Source: DASZIT01 sp036489495
GTDB taxonomy: Bacteria; Actinomycetota; Acidimicrobiia; Acidimicrobiales; RAAP-2
Length of the DNA: 64,000 nt
Assembly: GCA_036489495.1 (NCBI GenBank)
Contig: DASXFR010000072.1
Coordinates: 56,291 to 120,290 of the forward strand
Direction of reading: 5' to 3'
Translations under genes and position numbers: made by a program
The notes under the pieces: generated by a model
The model's input: the letters and a program-made list of their open reading frames with translations, nothing else
The model's database searches: none
What the model was told of the DNA's origin: nothing
In this document: one piece after another, positions 16,183 through 24,794 of the stretch
Position numbering within the stretch: the first letter of the stretch is position 1
Layout of the letters: every line of letters starts with the position of its first letter

Positions 16183-18152
16183 GCGCCGGCGGCCACTACC
16201 GCCAGCTGTTCACCCCGCTCCGGCTCGGACCGGTGACGGTGCGCAACCGGATCGTGTTCTCGGCCCACCTCACCAACTACGCCGCCGGCGGACTCCCCAC
16301 CGAGCAGCACGCCGCCTACTACGCCGCCCGGGCGGCGGGGGGGAGCGGCCTGATCATCACCGAGGAGCACTCCACCCACGTGACCGACTGGCCGTACGAG
16401 AAGCTGATCCACGGCTTCAACCCGGCGGTGCTGCCCGGCTACCGGCGCATTACCGACGCGGTGCACGCTCACGACGTCCCGATCTTCGCCCAGATCAACC
16501 ACAACGGCGGGCAAGCGTCGAGTATGTACAGCCGGCTCCCGGTGTGGGCACCGAGCCCGGTCCCCGACCCGCTGTTCCGGGAGGTGCCCAAAGCTGTCGA
16601 GGTCTTCGAGATCGCCGAGATCGTCGCCGGCTACGCCGAGGTGGCCGAACGCTGCATCGCCGGCGGCTTCGACGGCATCGAACTCCAGTGCTCCCACTCG
16701 TCCATCGTCCGGGGGTTCCTGTCGCCGGCCACCAACCAACGCGACGACGGCTACGGCGGCCCGTTGGAGAACCGGGCCCGCCTCCTGCTGGAGATCGTCG
16801 ACGCGGTGCGCGAAGCCATCGGTCCCGACCGGGCCCTCGGGGTCCGCCTGTGTGGAGACGAGCTCATCGAAGGGGGCACCGGCATCGACGACGCGGTGGC
16901 GGTGGCCAAGATGGTCGACGCCGGCGGCCGGGTCGACTACATCAACACCTCGATCGGGGTGGCCACCGCCACCCTGTTCATGATCGAGGCGAGCATGCAG
17001 GTCCCGCCCGGGTACGCCATGTTCATCCCGAGTGCCATCCGCCAGGCGGTCGGCCTCCCGGTGGTCGGGGTCGGGCGGTTCAAGGATCCGTTACAGGCCG
17101 ACCGGGCCCTCGACGAGGGCCAGTGCGATCTGGTCGGGGTGGTCCGCGGCCAGATCGCCGACCCCGACTTCGCCGCCAAGGCCCGATCCGGCCACGCCAC
17201 CGACATCCGGACCTGCCTGTCGTGCAACCAGGAGTGCGTCGGCCGGATGGGGCTCAACCGGTGGCTCGGCTGCATCGAGAGCCCCCGCACCGGCCGGGAG
17301 GCGATCCGGCCCCCCCTCCGGTCCCGGCCCAAGAAGGTGGTGGTGGTGGGCGGGGGCCCCGGTGGGCTGCAGGCGGCGGTCACCGCCGCCGAGCGCGGAC
17401 ACCGGGTCGTCCTGTTCGAGCGGCACGACCGGCTGGGCGGACAAGTGCAGGTGGCCGCCACCGTGCCCAGCCGGGCCGAGTTCCTCGACATCGCTCGCAA
17501 CCTCATCGTCAACGCCCGGCGGGCCGGCGTCGACCTCCGCACCGGCGTCGAGGCCGATCCCGACTCGATCCGGGCCGAACGGCCCGACGCGGTGGTGATG
17601 GCCACCGGCGCCCGGCCGTCCCGACCCTGGTGGGCTGCCGACCACGCCCGGGTGGTCGACGTCCGCGACGTGCTCGAGGGGCGGGTCTCCCCCGCCGGGG
17701 ACGTGGTGGTGGTCGACGAGCTCGGGTTCCACCCGGCCACCTCCACCGCCGAGCTGCTGGCCGACCGGGGGTGCGCGGTGGAGATCGTCACCAACGGGAT
17801 GGTCGTCGGCCAAGACCTGGGCGTCACCCTGGACATGGAGACCTGGAACGTGAAGGCCCACGCCAAGGGGATCGTCCAGAGTGTGGACCTGGTCCCGATG
17901 GGGGCGGGCCCCCTCGACGCCGGCCGGCATGCCGGCGGCGTCGAACTCGCGCTGCAGCACCACCCGACCGGCACCGACCAGCAACGCCACTGCGACTGGG
18001 TGGTCTGCGCCGTCCAGCAGCGACCCGAGGACGGCCTGTGGTCGGCGTTGGGCGACTCGGCGTTCCCCGTCTACCGGGTGGGCGACTGCCTGGCTCCGCG
18101 GCGGGCCCACGCCGCGGTCATCGAGGGCCATCGGGTGGCGGTGGGGCTGTGA
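16179..18152 (+). CDS. Mycofactocin-system OYE/FadH-type flavo-iron-sulfur oxidoreductase 2
   Basis: A 657-residue protein, paralogous to the preceding gene but closer to the family norm. The FMN barrel has FLSPATNQRDDGYGGPLENR, the classic OYE signature. CLSCNQECVGR plus a later GCIESP supply the 4Fe-4S cysteines, and VVVVGGGPGGLQAAVTA opens the FAD/NAD part. It starts inside the stop of gene 1 (ATGA) and ends inside the start of the ETF alpha gene (GTGA). Both flavoproteins therefore lie in an unbroken coupled operon with an electron-transfer set. A role in modifying premycofactocin or in moving its electrons is inference. Confidence 0.92.
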   Translation: MSAGGHYRQLFTPLRLGPVTVRNRIVFSAHLTNYAAGGLPTEQHAAYYAARAAGGSGLIITEEHSTHVTDWPYEKLIHGFNPAVLPGYRRITDAVHAHDVPIFAQINHNGGQASSMYSRLPVWAPSPVPDPLFREVPKAVEVFEIAEIVAGYAEVAERCIAGGFDGIELQCSHSSIVRGFLSPATNQRDDGYGGPLENRARLLLEIVDAVREAIGPDRALGVRLCGDELIEGGTGIDDAVAVAKMVDAGGRVDYINTSIGVATATLFMIEASMQVPPGYAMFIPSAIRQAVGLPVVGVGRFKDPLQADRALDEGQCDLVGVVRGQIADPDFAAKARSGHATDIRTCLSCNQECVGRMGLNRWLGCIESPRTGREAIRPPLRSRPKKVVVVGGGPGGLQAAVTAAERGHRVVLFERHDRLGGQVQVAATVPSRAEFLDIARNLIVNARRAGVDLRTGVEADPDSIRAERPDAVVMATGARPSRPWWAADHARVVDVRDVLEGRVSPAGDVVVVDELGFHPATSTAELLADRGCAVEIVTNGMVVGQDLGVTLDMETWNVKAHAKGIVQSVDLVPMGAGPLDAGRHAGGVELALQHHPTGTDQQRHCDWVVCAVQQRPEDGLWSALGDSAFPVYRVGDCLAPRRAHAAVIEGHRVAVGL

Positions 18153-19186
18153 ACGGGCTCGATCGCCGGCGGCCGGTGGCGGTGGTGGTGGCCCGCGACG
18201 GGCGGCTGCCGGTCGGGGCCGACGAGGCGGTGGCCGAAGCTGGGGGCCAGGTGCTGGTGGTCGGTTCCGGCACCGTGGATGCGGCCGGATCGTTGTCGGC
18301 GGCGGAACGGGCCTGGTGTTGGGAGACGGGGGCCGGACTGCAGCCGGCCTCGCTGTCCGGGGTCCTGGTCCCACTGCTGGCCGGGCTGCCGTTGGTGGTG
18401 ATGCCGTCGTCACCCGACGGACGCGACCTCGGCCCGCGGCTGGCGGCCGGGCTCCGGGTGCCGTTCATCGCCCACGCGGTGTCGGTGGGGGTCCGGCCCG
18501 GGTCGGCCGGGGCCGGCATCTCGGCCGAGGTGTCCCGGCTCGACGACCGGATCCTGATCCCGGTGGGCGTCGACGGCCCGGCGGTGGCCACCCTCGTCCC
18601 CGGGAGCCGCACGGTGCTCCCGGCCGGCCGGCCGGCGGTCCGGGAACCGGAGGTGATCGCCCCGGCCATGGCCGACGATGCCGATCCACCCAGCCGTCCC
18701 GCCGACCCCGAGATCGTCGACGTCCTCAAACCCGACCCGGCCACCATGGACCTGGCCGACGCCACCCGGGTACTGGCCGGGGGGGCGGGGCTGGCCTCGC
18801 ACGCCACCGACGCCCGGGCGCGGTCCACCTTCGAACTCCTGGCCCAGGTGGCCACAGCCCTGGGGGCCTCGGCCGGCGCCACCCGGGTGGCCACCGATGC
18901 CGGGTGGATCGGCTACGAACGCCAGATCGGGACCACCGGGGTGGCCGTCGATCCCGACCTCTACATCGCCTTCGGGGTGTCGGGCGCCACCCAGCACGTC
19001 GGCGGGCTCGGCACCCCGCGCCATGTGGTCAGCGTCAACACCGATCCGTCGTCACCGATGACGGCCATGGCCGATCTCGGCCTGGTCACCGATGGGCCCG
19101 GGTTGCTGGCCGAACTGGCCTCCCGGTTCGGCATCCCCGTCCCCGCCGGCGTCATCCCCGAGCGGGCCGAGGCCGGTCATGACTGA
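18149..19186 (+). CDS. Electron transfer flavoprotein alpha subunit (FixB-like), mycofactocin-associated
   Basis: A 345-residue ETF alpha/FixB-type protein. The C-terminal FAD domain is clear: VLAGGAGLASHAT, then TRVATDAGWIGYERQIGTTG, then YIAFGVSGATQHVGGL, which match the conserved FAD and adenosine contacts of ETF alpha. The N-terminal domain is weakly conserved and Ala/Gly/Val-rich. With the beta subunit at 20818 it would form a soluble heterodimer carrying FAD. The GTG start overlaps the upstream OYE stop, and its own end overlaps the FixC-like start by eight bases. Partners of such ETFs are usually dehydrogenases and the FixC/ETF-QO oxidoreductase. Confidence 0.9.
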   Translation: MNGLDRRRPVAVVVARDGRLPVGADEAVAEAGGQVLVVGSGTVDAAGSLSAAERAWCWETGAGLQPASLSGVLVPLLAGLPLVVMPSSPDGRDLGPRLAAGLRVPFIAHAVSVGVRPGSAGAGISAEVSRLDDRILIPVGVDGPAVATLVPGSRTVLPAGRPAVREPEVIAPAMADDADPPSRPADPEIVDVLKPDPATMDLADATRVLAGGAGLASHATDARARSTFELLAQVATALGASAGATRVATDAGWIGYERQIGTTGVAVDPDLYIAFGVSGATQHVGGLGTPRHVVSVNTDPSSPMTAMADLGLVTDGPGLLAELASRFGIPVPAGVIPERAEAGHD

Positions 19187-20507
19187 GCCCGGCGGCGCCC
19201 CCGGATCCCCGGTCTTCGACGCGGTGGTGGTCGGCGCCGGCCCAGCCGGCTCGGCGGCCGCCCTGGCCCTGGCCCGGGCCGGTCGGTCGGTCGTCCTGGT
19301 CGAGAGGGGTCCGTTCCCCGGCTCCAAGAACGTCTACGGCGGAGTGGTCTACGGACGGGTCCTCGACGAGGTGGTACCCGAGTGGTGGAACCAGGTCCCG
19401 GTCGAACGCTGGGTGGTGCGGCGGTCCACCATGATGATGACCGACACCCAGTCGGTGTCGGTCGACTACCGATCGGCGGCGTGGGGGGAAGCCCCCTACA
19501 ACGGGATGACCACCCTCCGGTCCCGCTTCGACAGCTGGTTGGCGGCCAAGGCGGTGGAGGCCGGCGCCCTCCTGGTCACCTCCACTGTCGCCACCCACCT
19601 GCTGCGGGACGCCGGCGGACAGGTCGTCGGCGTCCGCACCGATCGGGAGCAGGGAGAGCTGTGGGCCAAGGTGGTGGTGGCCTGTGACGGCGTCAACTCG
19701 TTCCTGGCCAAGGAAGCCCGACTGATGCCGGTGGCCGAGGCCTCCCATCACACGCTGGGGGTGAAAGAGGTCCTCGACCTCCCGCGCCACGTCATCGACG
19801 AGCGGTTCGGGCTCCGGGGCGATGAAGGCCTCGACATCGAGATGCTGGGGTGCACCCGGGGGATCCCCGGGGGCGGGTTCCTCTACACCAATGCCGACAG
19901 CGTGAGTCTCGGGGTGGTCCTCTCCCTGACCCACCTGGCCGAGGCCAAGGTGCGCCCGGAGGAACTGATCGCCGACCTCAAGAACCATCCGTCCATCGCC
20001 CCCTACCTCCGGGACGCCACGCTGCGCGAGTACTCCGCCCACCTGATCCCGGAGGGGGGCTATGACGCCATGCCGGTGATGGTCACCGACGGGATGCTGG
20101 TGGCCGGCGATGCCGCCGGCATGACCCTGGCCGCCGGGCTGTGGCTCGAAGGGGTCAACTTCGCCATCGGCTCCGGGCTGGCCGCCGGCCGCGCCATCGA
20201 CCGGGCCATCGCCGGCGGTGACTGCTCGGCCCGGGGTCTCGCCTCCTACCGCGCCGACCTGGAGGGCCAGTTCGTGCTGGCCGACCACAAGCGGTTTCGC
20301 AAGGCCCCGGGGCTGGTGCTGTCCGAGCGCCTCCAGCAGCGCTACCCGGGTCTGGTCTGCGACCTGGTGGAGGGCATGTTCACCGTCACCAACCCGATAC
20401 CCAAACGCGGAGGCCTCCGGGTCACCCGGTCGGCGGCGGCCAAGCACGGGGTCAAACTCCGGCAGATGGCCGCCGACGCCGCCCGGGCGGCGAGGATCTT
20501 CGGGTGA
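19179..20507 (+). CDS. FixC-like/ETF-quinone oxidoreductase-type flavoprotein
   Basis: A 442-residue flavoprotein. AVVVGAGPAGSAAALALA is the FAD-binding fold at the start, ERGPFPGSKNVYGGVVYG the conserved FixC-type stretch, and GMLVAGDAAGMTLAAGLWLEG the second FAD contact. FixC proteins and ETF-quinone oxidoreductases take electrons from ETF and pass them to the membrane quinone pool, working with a FixX ferredoxin. Here the FixX-like gene follows with a GTGA overlap. The length is that of FixC and lacks the C-terminal ferredoxin domain of the longer ETF-QO, which is consistent with a separate FixX partner. Confidence 0.9.
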   Translation: MTEPGGAPGSPVFDAVVVGAGPAGSAAALALARAGRSVVLVERGPFPGSKNVYGGVVYGRVLDEVVPEWWNQVPVERWVVRRSTMMMTDTQSVSVDYRSAAWGEAPYNGMTTLRSRFDSWLAAKAVEAGALLVTSTVATHLLRDAGGQVVGVRTDREQGELWAKVVVACDGVNSFLAKEARLMPVAEASHHTLGVKEVLDLPRHVIDERFGLRGDEGLDIEMLGCTRGIPGGGFLYTNADSVSLGVVLSLTHLAEAKVRPEELIADLKNHPSIAPYLRDATLREYSAHLIPEGGYDAMPVMVTDGMLVAGDAAGMTLAAGLWLEGVNFAIGSGLAAGRAIDRAIAGGDCSARGLASYRADLEGQFVLADHKRFRKAPGLVLSERLQQRYPGLVCDLVEGMFTVTNPIPKRGGLRVTRSAAAKHGVKLRQMAADAARAARIFG

Positions 20508-20821
20508 CCCTGCCGACCGGGGTGCCCGGCGGTCAGTGGCGGGGCGTCTCCTTCGAGGACCGGATGGCCACCGTCGAATTCCGGGTCGGGGCCCGGGCCC
20601 ACATCGTGGTCGACTCGGATGTCTGCCGGTCGTGCACCACCCAGGCGTGTGTCACCGCCTGTCCGGCCAACCTGTTCGCGCCCACCTCGGAGGGGGGCAT
20701 TCTCTTCAACTACGAGGAGTGCTTCGAGTGCGGCACCTGCTACATGGTCTGCAACCACCAAGGCGCCATCGCCTGGACCTACCCCGACGGCGGCCAGGGC
20801 GTCGTCTTCCACCACGGATGA
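20504..20821 (+). CDS. FixX-like ferredoxin
   Basis: A 105-residue ferredoxin-like protein starting at a GTG that overlaps the fixC-like stop. It has two cysteine groups: CRSCTTQACVTACPA and CFECGTCYMVC. FixX proteins carry one 4Fe-4S cluster and an incomplete second site. The extra N-terminal part of about 25 residues is common in FixX. It would link the ETF and the FixC-like protein to quinone. The gene is followed immediately by the ETF beta gene (stop and start overlap as ATGA). Confidence 0.9.
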   Translation: MTLPTGVPGGQWRGVSFEDRMATVEFRVGARAHIVVDSDVCRSCTTQACVTACPANLFAPTSEGGILFNYEECFECGTCYMVCNHQGAIAWTYPDGGQGVVFHHG

Positions 20822-21744
20822 GCGCGATGGCCGACACCCCCTCCGGTCCGATGGTGGTGGCCTGCCTCCGGGTGGGCCATCTCCGCCCCCGGGTCGACCC
20901 ACTGTCCGGTGCCGTCGTCCGCGACGAGTTGGGCATCGGGATCGCCGCCGCCGACGCCGCCGCCCTCGAGTACGCCTTCCGCCTCGCCGGGGCCTGGTCC
21001 GGCCACGTGGTGGTGGTCGCCGCCGCCCCGCCGTCGGCCGATCCCCTGCTCCGGGAGGTTCTTGCCCTCGGGGCCACCGTGCTCCGGGTGGCGGTCCCCG
21101 CGCCGGCGTCGGCTCCGGGATACGCCGAGGGCCTGGCGTCGGACGAGCGGGCCGAAGCCGCGGCCATCGCCGCCGCCCTGGTCCCCTACGGCCGCCCGGC
21201 GGTGGTGCTGTGCGGGGACCGGTCGGCGGACCGGGGCACCGGGGCGTTGCCGGCGTTTCTGGCCCACGAGCTCGGCGCCGCCCAGGCGCTGGGCCTGGTC
21301 GCCCTGGCCACCTCCGAGTCGCCGCTGACCTTGGTGGCCGAACGCCGGCTGGACGGAGGATGGCGGGAGCGGCTCCGGATACCCTGCCCGGCAGTGTGCT
21401 CGGTGGAGGGAGCCGGGATCCGGTTGCGCCGGGCCTCCCTTGCCGCCACCCTGGCCGCCCAGACCGCCAAGGTTCCGGCGGTGGTGGCCGGGTCGGTGAG
21501 CTCAGATCCGGGTCGGATGGTGCTGGGTCCGGTCCGTCCCTTCCGGCCGCGCACCCGGGTGGTCCCACCGCCGGAGAATGACGATCCGCGACTGCGGCTG
21601 CTGGCCCTGACCGGGGCGCTGGTCGCCCACGACCCGCCCACCGTGGTCGGCCCCATCGATGCCGCCGGGGCCGCCGATGCCCTGCTCGACTTCCTCCGCC
21701 GTCACGGCTACCTCGACGGGCAAACCGAGAACCGGGCGGGGTGA
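20818..21744 (+). CDS. Electron transfer flavoprotein beta subunit (FixA-like), mycofactocin-associated
   Basis: A 308-residue ETF beta-type protein. It has the N-terminal RVDPLSGAVVRDELGIGI, the central LCGDRSADRGTGALPAFLAHELG, which matches the conserved nucleotide-binding part of ETF beta, and CPAVCSVEGAG. It is about 50 residues longer than typical ETF beta, mostly at the C-terminus, which ends in a leucine-rich helix. It pairs with the alpha subunit encoded at 18149. The order alpha, FixC, FixX, beta differs from the usual fixABCX order. An internal ATG at 20827 is an alternative start. Confidence 0.88.
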   Translation: MSAMADTPSGPMVVACLRVGHLRPRVDPLSGAVVRDELGIGIAAADAAALEYAFRLAGAWSGHVVVVAAAPPSADPLLREVLALGATVLRVAVPAPASAPGYAEGLASDERAEAAAIAAALVPYGRPAVVLCGDRSADRGTGALPAFLAHELGAAQALGLVALATSESPLTLVAERRLDGGWRERLRIPCPAVCSVEGAGIRLRRASLAATLAAQTAKVPAVVAGSVSSDPGRMVLGPVRPFRPRTRVVPPPENDDPRLRLLALTGALVAHDPPTVVGPIDAAGAADALLDFLRRHGYLDGQTENRAG

Positions 21745-22442
21745 TGACGGCGTTGGCCGGACTGGCCTGGCCGGTGATCGGGACCCTCGCCGGTCGGGGC
21801 GCGCCTCTTCTGCTGCCGATGGGATCCACCGAGCAGCACGGCCCCCACCTCCCGGTCACCACCGACACCGACATCGCGGTGGCCATCGTCTCCGATCCCG
21901 CCATCGGGCTCCGGCTGCCGCTGGCGGTGGTAGCCCCTCCCCTCCCCTACGGCTCGTCCGGCGAGCACGACGGGTTCCCCGGAACTCTTTCCATCGGCCA
22001 GGCCGCCACCGAGCTGGTGCTGATCGAGCTGGTCCGCTCGGCCACCGCGGCCTTCGGCACGGTGGTGGTGGTCTCCACCCACGGGGGCAACGCGCCGGCC
22101 CTCGAACCGGCGGTGTCCCGACTGCGCGCCGAGGGCCGGGACGTGCGGGCGTGGAGTCCGAGGTGGCAAGGTGACGCCCATGCCGGCCGCACCGAGACCT
22201 CGCTGATGCTGGCCATCGCCCCCGAGCGGGTGGATCTCTCCCGGGCCGAGGCGGGGGACACCCGTCCGATCGGCGAGCTGCTTCCCCAGCTCCGGGCCGA
22301 GGGGGTCGGCTCGGTGAGCCCCAACGGCGTCCTCGGCGACCCCGCCGAGGCCACTGCCGGCGAAGGACGTCGGCTGCTGGCGGCGGCAGTGGACGACCTG
22401 ATCCGGTTCGTGGACGCATCCGCCGGCGAGGTAGCCCGGTGA
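21744..22442 (+). CDS. mftE: Mycofactocin creatininase-like peptidase MftE
   Basis: A 232-residue creatininase-family amidohydrolase. GSTEQHGPHLPVTTDTD carries Glu, His and Asp metal ligands, STHGGN another histidine, and HAGRTETS the later glutamate. MftE cuts the modified MftA to release the C-terminal Val-Tyr-derived dipeptide (AHDP). The ATG at 21744 overlaps the previous stop by one base; a GTG at 21741 would give the four-base overlap common in this operon and one extra residue. It is slightly shorter than the usual 240-250 residues but the active site is complete. It overlaps the downstream SDR gene. Confidence 0.94.
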   Translation: MTALAGLAWPVIGTLAGRGAPLLLPMGSTEQHGPHLPVTTDTDIAVAIVSDPAIGLRLPLAVVAPPLPYGSSGEHDGFPGTLSIGQAATELVLIELVRSATAAFGTVVVVSTHGGNAPALEPAVSRLRAEGRDVRAWSPRWQGDAHAGRTETSLMLAIAPERVDLSRAEAGDTRPIGELLPQLRAEGVGSVSPNGVLGDPAEATAGEGRRLLAAAVDDLIRFVDASAGEVAR

Positions 22443-23224
22443 CCCGGGTGGCACTGGTCACCGGCGCCGCCCGCGGCATCGGGGCGGCCACCGTCCTGGC
22501 CCTGGCCGGATCGGGCTGGTCGGTGGTGGCCGTCGACCGGGCCGCCGACGACCCCCGGCTCCCCTACCCGCTCGGCACCGAGGAACAGCTCCGGGCGGTG
22601 GCGGTCTCCACCGGGAGCAACGAGGTGCTGGCCCACCGGGCCGATACCACCGACCCGGAGGAGATGCGGGCGGCGGTGGCCCGGGCCGAGGAGACTTTCG
22701 GCGGTCTCGACGCGGTCATCGCCGTCGCCGGGGTCATCGCCGGCGGGGTGCCCCTCTGGGAGATGCCCGAACCCGAGCTCCGGGCGGTAGTGGAGACCGA
22801 CCTCGGTGGGCCGATGACCGCCGCCCGGGCGGGGATCCCGGCCCTGCTCCGTCGGCCCACTCCCCGGGAGGGACGGTTCATCGCCGTCGCCTCGGCGGCG
22901 GCCACCCGGGGGCTGCCGGGGCTGGCCGCCTACGGGGCGGCCAAGGCAGGGGTGGCCGGGTTGGTCCGAGGGCTGGCGGTGGATCTCCGGGGGACCGGGG
23001 TGACCGCCGTCGGGGTGAGCCCGGGCTCGACCGCCACCCCGCTGCTCGACCAAAGCGCCCGGCTCTACGGTCTGCCCGACGCCGAGTCGTTCGCCGCCCA
23101 GGTACCGGTCGAGCGGCTGCTGTCCCCCGAGGAGGTGGCCCGCACCATCGTCTGGCTGGCCGGGCCCGACACCGGCGGGATCACCGGGGCGGTCCTCCCG
23201 GTGGACGGCGGACTGGCTCTTTGA
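22439..23224 (+). CDS. Mycofactocin-coupled short-chain dehydrogenase
   Basis: A 261-residue classical SDR from a GTG start. LVTGAARGIGAATVLAL binds the nucleotide, SAAATRGLPGLAAYGAAK carries the Ser-Tyr-Lys catalytic set, and VSPGSTATPLLDQS is the typical mycofactocin-linked SDR region. Members of this subfamily have an extra loop near the cofactor and appear to hold NAD(P) so tightly that re-oxidation needs mycofactocin. Four-base overlaps with mftE before it and mftF after it put it in the coupled operon. The alcohol substrate is unknown. Confidence 0.9.
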   Translation: MTRVALVTGAARGIGAATVLALAGSGWSVVAVDRAADDPRLPYPLGTEEQLRAVAVSTGSNEVLAHRADTTDPEEMRAAVARAEETFGGLDAVIAVAGVIAGGVPLWEMPEPELRAVVETDLGGPMTAARAGIPALLRRPTPREGRFIAVASAAATRGLPGLAAYGAAKAGVAGLVRGLAVDLRGTGVTAVGVSPGSTATPLLDQSARLYGLPDAESFAAQVPVERLLSPEEVARTIVWLAGPDTGGITGAVLPVDGGLAL

Positions 23225-24663
23225 GCCCGACGGCGCCGCGGTCCGAACTGCCGCCCGGGTTCCATCTGGTCCTCGACAGCTCGGTGCGAACCTTCGCCCA
23301 CGGCACCGTCCTGACCGGTGGCCATCCGGGACGGATTCTGCGGTTGACCGGCGACGGACCCGCCGCCCTGGCCGCCCTCCTCGGTGGCGGGTCGCTGACC
23401 GGGGCGCAACGCCAGCTCGGCCGCCGGTTGGTCGAGGTGGGCATGGCCCATCCCGTCCCCCGACCCGACACCACCGAGGGAGCCGCCGACCTCACGGTGG
23501 TCATCCCGGCCCGGGATCGGAGCCAGCTCCTCGACCAGTGTCTGGCCGCCCTCGGCCCGGACACGTCGGTGGTGGTGGTCGACGACGGGTCGCGGGACCC
23601 GGGCCGGGTGGCCGAGGTCTGCCGCCGGCACGGTGCCCGCTTGGAGGTGCGGGCCGTCAACGGAGGCCCGGCCGCCGCCCGCAACCAGGGCCTGGCCGGG
23701 GTCGACTCCGAGCTGGTGGCCTTCCTGGACAGCGACTGTGTGGTCGGCCCCGGGTGGCACGAGCCACTGGTGGCGATGTTCGACGACCCGGCGGTCGGGG
23801 CGGTGGCGCCCCGCATCCGGCCGTTCGGAACTTCCCGGTCGGTCCGAGACCGCTTCGACCGGGGCCGCTCGCCGCTGGACATGGGGACCGAGCCGAGCCG
23901 GGTGGGAACCGACCGGCGGGTCAGGTACGTCCCCACCGCCGCGCTAGTGGCCCGACGCCGGGCGCTGGGGGATGGCTTCGATCCCGACCTCCGGTTCGGC
24001 GAGGACGTGGACCTGGTCTGGTCCCTGGTGGATGCCGGCTGGCAGGTGCGGTACCTGCCGTCGGTCGAGGTCGGACACCATGGGCCCGCCTCCTGGGGCG
24101 GGTTGCTCGGGCGCCGGTTCCGCTACGGGACCTCGGCGGCGCCGCTGTCCCGACGACACCCCGGACAGCTGGCCCCGGTGCGGCTCCGGCCGTGGCCGAC
24201 GGTGGCCGCCCTCGCCCTTCTGGCCGGCCGGCCCCGGACCTCCGTCCTGATCACCCTCGTCTACGGCCTGCACCTGGCCCACCGGGTCCGGGACCTCGGG
24301 GTCCCCACCGGCCCGGCGCTGCGGTGGAGCGCGGAGGGGACCGGCTGGACGCTGTTCGGGCTCGGCCGGGCGGCCACGGTGGTGGCGGGCCCGGCGCTGG
24401 TGATCGGCGGGCTGCGATCGGCGAAGCGGGGTCGTCGGATCCGGCGGGCGGCGACGGCCCTGGCGTTGCTCCCGCCGGTGGTCGAGTGGTGGCAGCGACG
24501 CCCGGAGCTCGACCCGTTCCGGTGGTCGCTGGCCTCGATCGCCGATGATGTCGCCTACGGGCTCGGGGTATGGGCCGGCTGCATCCGGGCCCGGACCATC
24601 GGACCCCTCCTCCCGTCGTTGCAGTGGGGCTGGTCCGACCCGGAGCCGGCGGCCCGGACCTGA
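23221..24663 (+). CDS. mftF: Mycofactocin glycosyltransferase MftF (GT2)
   Basis: A 480-residue protein from a TTG start that overlaps the SDR stop. Residues of about 90-300 are a GT2 domain: LTVVIPARDRSQLLDQCL, VVVVDDGSRD and VAFLDSDCVVGPGW (the DxD-type metal site), then FGEDVDLVWSLVDAGW. The rest contains hydrophobic helices that fit membrane association. MftF adds beta-1,4-linked glucoses to mycofactocin in mycobacteria. It is the last gene of the operon and is followed by a strong hairpin. The N-terminal 90 residues lie before the glycosyltransferase domain, as in other MftF proteins. Confidence 0.94.
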   Translation: MSPTAPRSELPPGFHLVLDSSVRTFAHGTVLTGGHPGRILRLTGDGPAALAALLGGGSLTGAQRQLGRRLVEVGMAHPVPRPDTTEGAADLTVVIPARDRSQLLDQCLAALGPDTSVVVVDDGSRDPGRVAEVCRRHGARLEVRAVNGGPAAARNQGLAGVDSELVAFLDSDCVVGPGWHEPLVAMFDDPAVGAVAPRIRPFGTSRSVRDRFDRGRSPLDMGTEPSRVGTDRRVRYVPTAALVARRRALGDGFDPDLRFGEDVDLVWSLVDAGWQVRYLPSVEVGHHGPASWGGLLGRRFRYGTSAAPLSRRHPGQLAPVRLRPWPTVAALALLAGRPRTSVLITLVYGLHLAHRVRDLGVPTGPALRWSAEGTGWTLFGLGRAATVVAGPALVIGGLRSAKRGRRIRRAATALALLPPVVEWWQRRPELDPFRWSLASIADDVAYGLGVWAGCIRARTIGPLLPSLQWGWSDPEPAART

Positions 24664-24725
24664 TCGCCGCCGCCATCGGACCGGTTCGATCCCCCTGGCG
24701 CCCAGTGGAAGAGGCCGTCCGACAA

Positions 24726-24760
24726 AATGACCGAGGGGCCCGAAGGGCCCCTCGGTCATT
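24726..24760. terminator. Bidirectional hairpin terminator between mftF and the CWB2 gene
   Basis: A perfect 16-base inverted repeat with a three-base loop (GAA): the left arm 24726-24741 ends in GAGGGGCCC and the right arm 24745-24760 begins with GGGCCCCTC. The arms are flanked by A4 on the left and TT on the right. It lies in the 131-base gap between the convergent mftF and cell-wall-binding genes, 63 bases after mftF, and should stop transcription from both sides. Confidence 0.85.
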
Positions 24761-24794
24761 CACGTGCTGAGCGCCGCTTCCGGCGCCGAGGTGC

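Noticed and set aside
14221..18152. The OYE-type proteins as MftD itself
   Set aside because: MftD belongs to the alpha-hydroxy-acid oxidase family and is shorter; these proteins have OYE barrels, iron-sulfur cysteines and a second nucleotide-binding part.
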